Shown here: positions 28,349-28,714 of the stretch, piece after piece
How the letters are laid out: every line of letters starts with the position of its first letter
How positions within the stretch are numbered: position 1 is the stretch's first letter
Assembly: GCA_026260175.1 (NCBI GenBank)
Contig: JAKCWW010006088.1
Span: 5,119 to 33,832 of the forward strand
Source: Reticulitermes lucifugus
Lineage: Eukaryota; Arthropoda; Insecta; Blattodea; Rhinotermitidae
Direction: 5' to 3'
DNA length: 28,714 bases
Position numbers and translations under genes: made by a program
The notes under the pieces: generated by a model
Told to the model about the DNA's origin: nothing
Databases searched by the model: none
Seen by the model: the letters and a program-made list of their open reading frames with translations, nothing else

Positions 28349-28714
28349 CAATACTATCAAGTAATACACTCTTAATAAAGCGTTATGTGATTGCTGTGAA
28401 GTGAAGTTCAAACGTGCAGTATTTTTATTTACATGAACGAAGAATATGTTTATGAATGAAATTATAATGAAATAAATTTTAACCTTCAATAAGTCTGAGT
28501 ATAAACAAATAAAATAGAAAATTTGGATGCAAATGTTTGTAAGAGATATTACAGGAAATGAAATGCTCTGGTTTTATTCATTGTTTATTTATTTTATTTT
28601 TTTGTCTTACAAAGTGAAGTCAGCACTTTTTGGTTTTTTATTTTACTGTAAGCATGCCACGTATACAGTTGGTAAAACATGTTTGGAACTTTATCAAAGG
28701 TGCCATCTCCATAG
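28349..28714. other. AT-rich sequence right of the minisatellite
   Basis: Still within the Spt6 intron by inference. No exon or repeat family recognised. Confidence 0.55.

Overview
This is eukaryotic nuclear DNA from an AT-rich, repeat-laden genome. Small protein-coding exons (about 110 to 300 bp, GT-AG bounded) sit in introns of up to 5.4 kb packed with decayed transposons. The conserved exons and the flavour of the LINE and SINE remnants point to an insect, probably one with a large genome such as a polyneopteran (cockroach, termite, stick insect, orthopteran). That placement is inference from recognised families, not from any search.

Two conserved genes lie in tandem on the minus strand. 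Upstream (right, 27345 to 19691) are the last five coding exons of the transcription elongation factor Spt6: the end of the tandem SH2 module and a Thr-Pro-rich C-terminal tail with the stop codon. Downstream (left, 13907 to 1665) are the first seven coding exons of an APPBP2/Pat1 homologue, a TPR protein that in animals binds the APP tail and acts as a CUL2 ubiquitin-ligase receptor. The start codon is in the window; the last 230 or so residues lie beyond the left edge. All splice phases in both genes join without breaking the frame. I see no functional link between the two genes.

Region by region: 1-680 is the 3' end of a non-LTR retrotransposon. 1665-13907 is the APPBP2 gene, whose introns carry a LINE remnant and a TA-flanked MITE (intron 4), a SINE with a 14-bp target duplication (intron 4), a short LINE derivative that joins a 5' leader to a 3' end (intron 3), two converging LINEs plus a SINE-like body (intron 2), and a 108-bp LINE tail beside the exon 2 donor. 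13908-19690 is intergenic: candidate promoter, tRNA-like SINE head, an unrecognised ORF, LINE scraps, the second MITE copy, then probable Spt6 3' UTR. The Spt6 introns hold two SINEs, a piggyBac transposase remnant and, at the right edge, a 15-16 bp minisatellite.

I found no CRISPR array, operon or defence system, nor convincing evidence of a new multi-gene system. The most interesting items are the mobile-element structures: the internally deleted 383-bp LINE derivative with its own target duplication, the MITE pair differing by a repeat-mediated deletion, and the piggyBac relic in an Spt6 intron.
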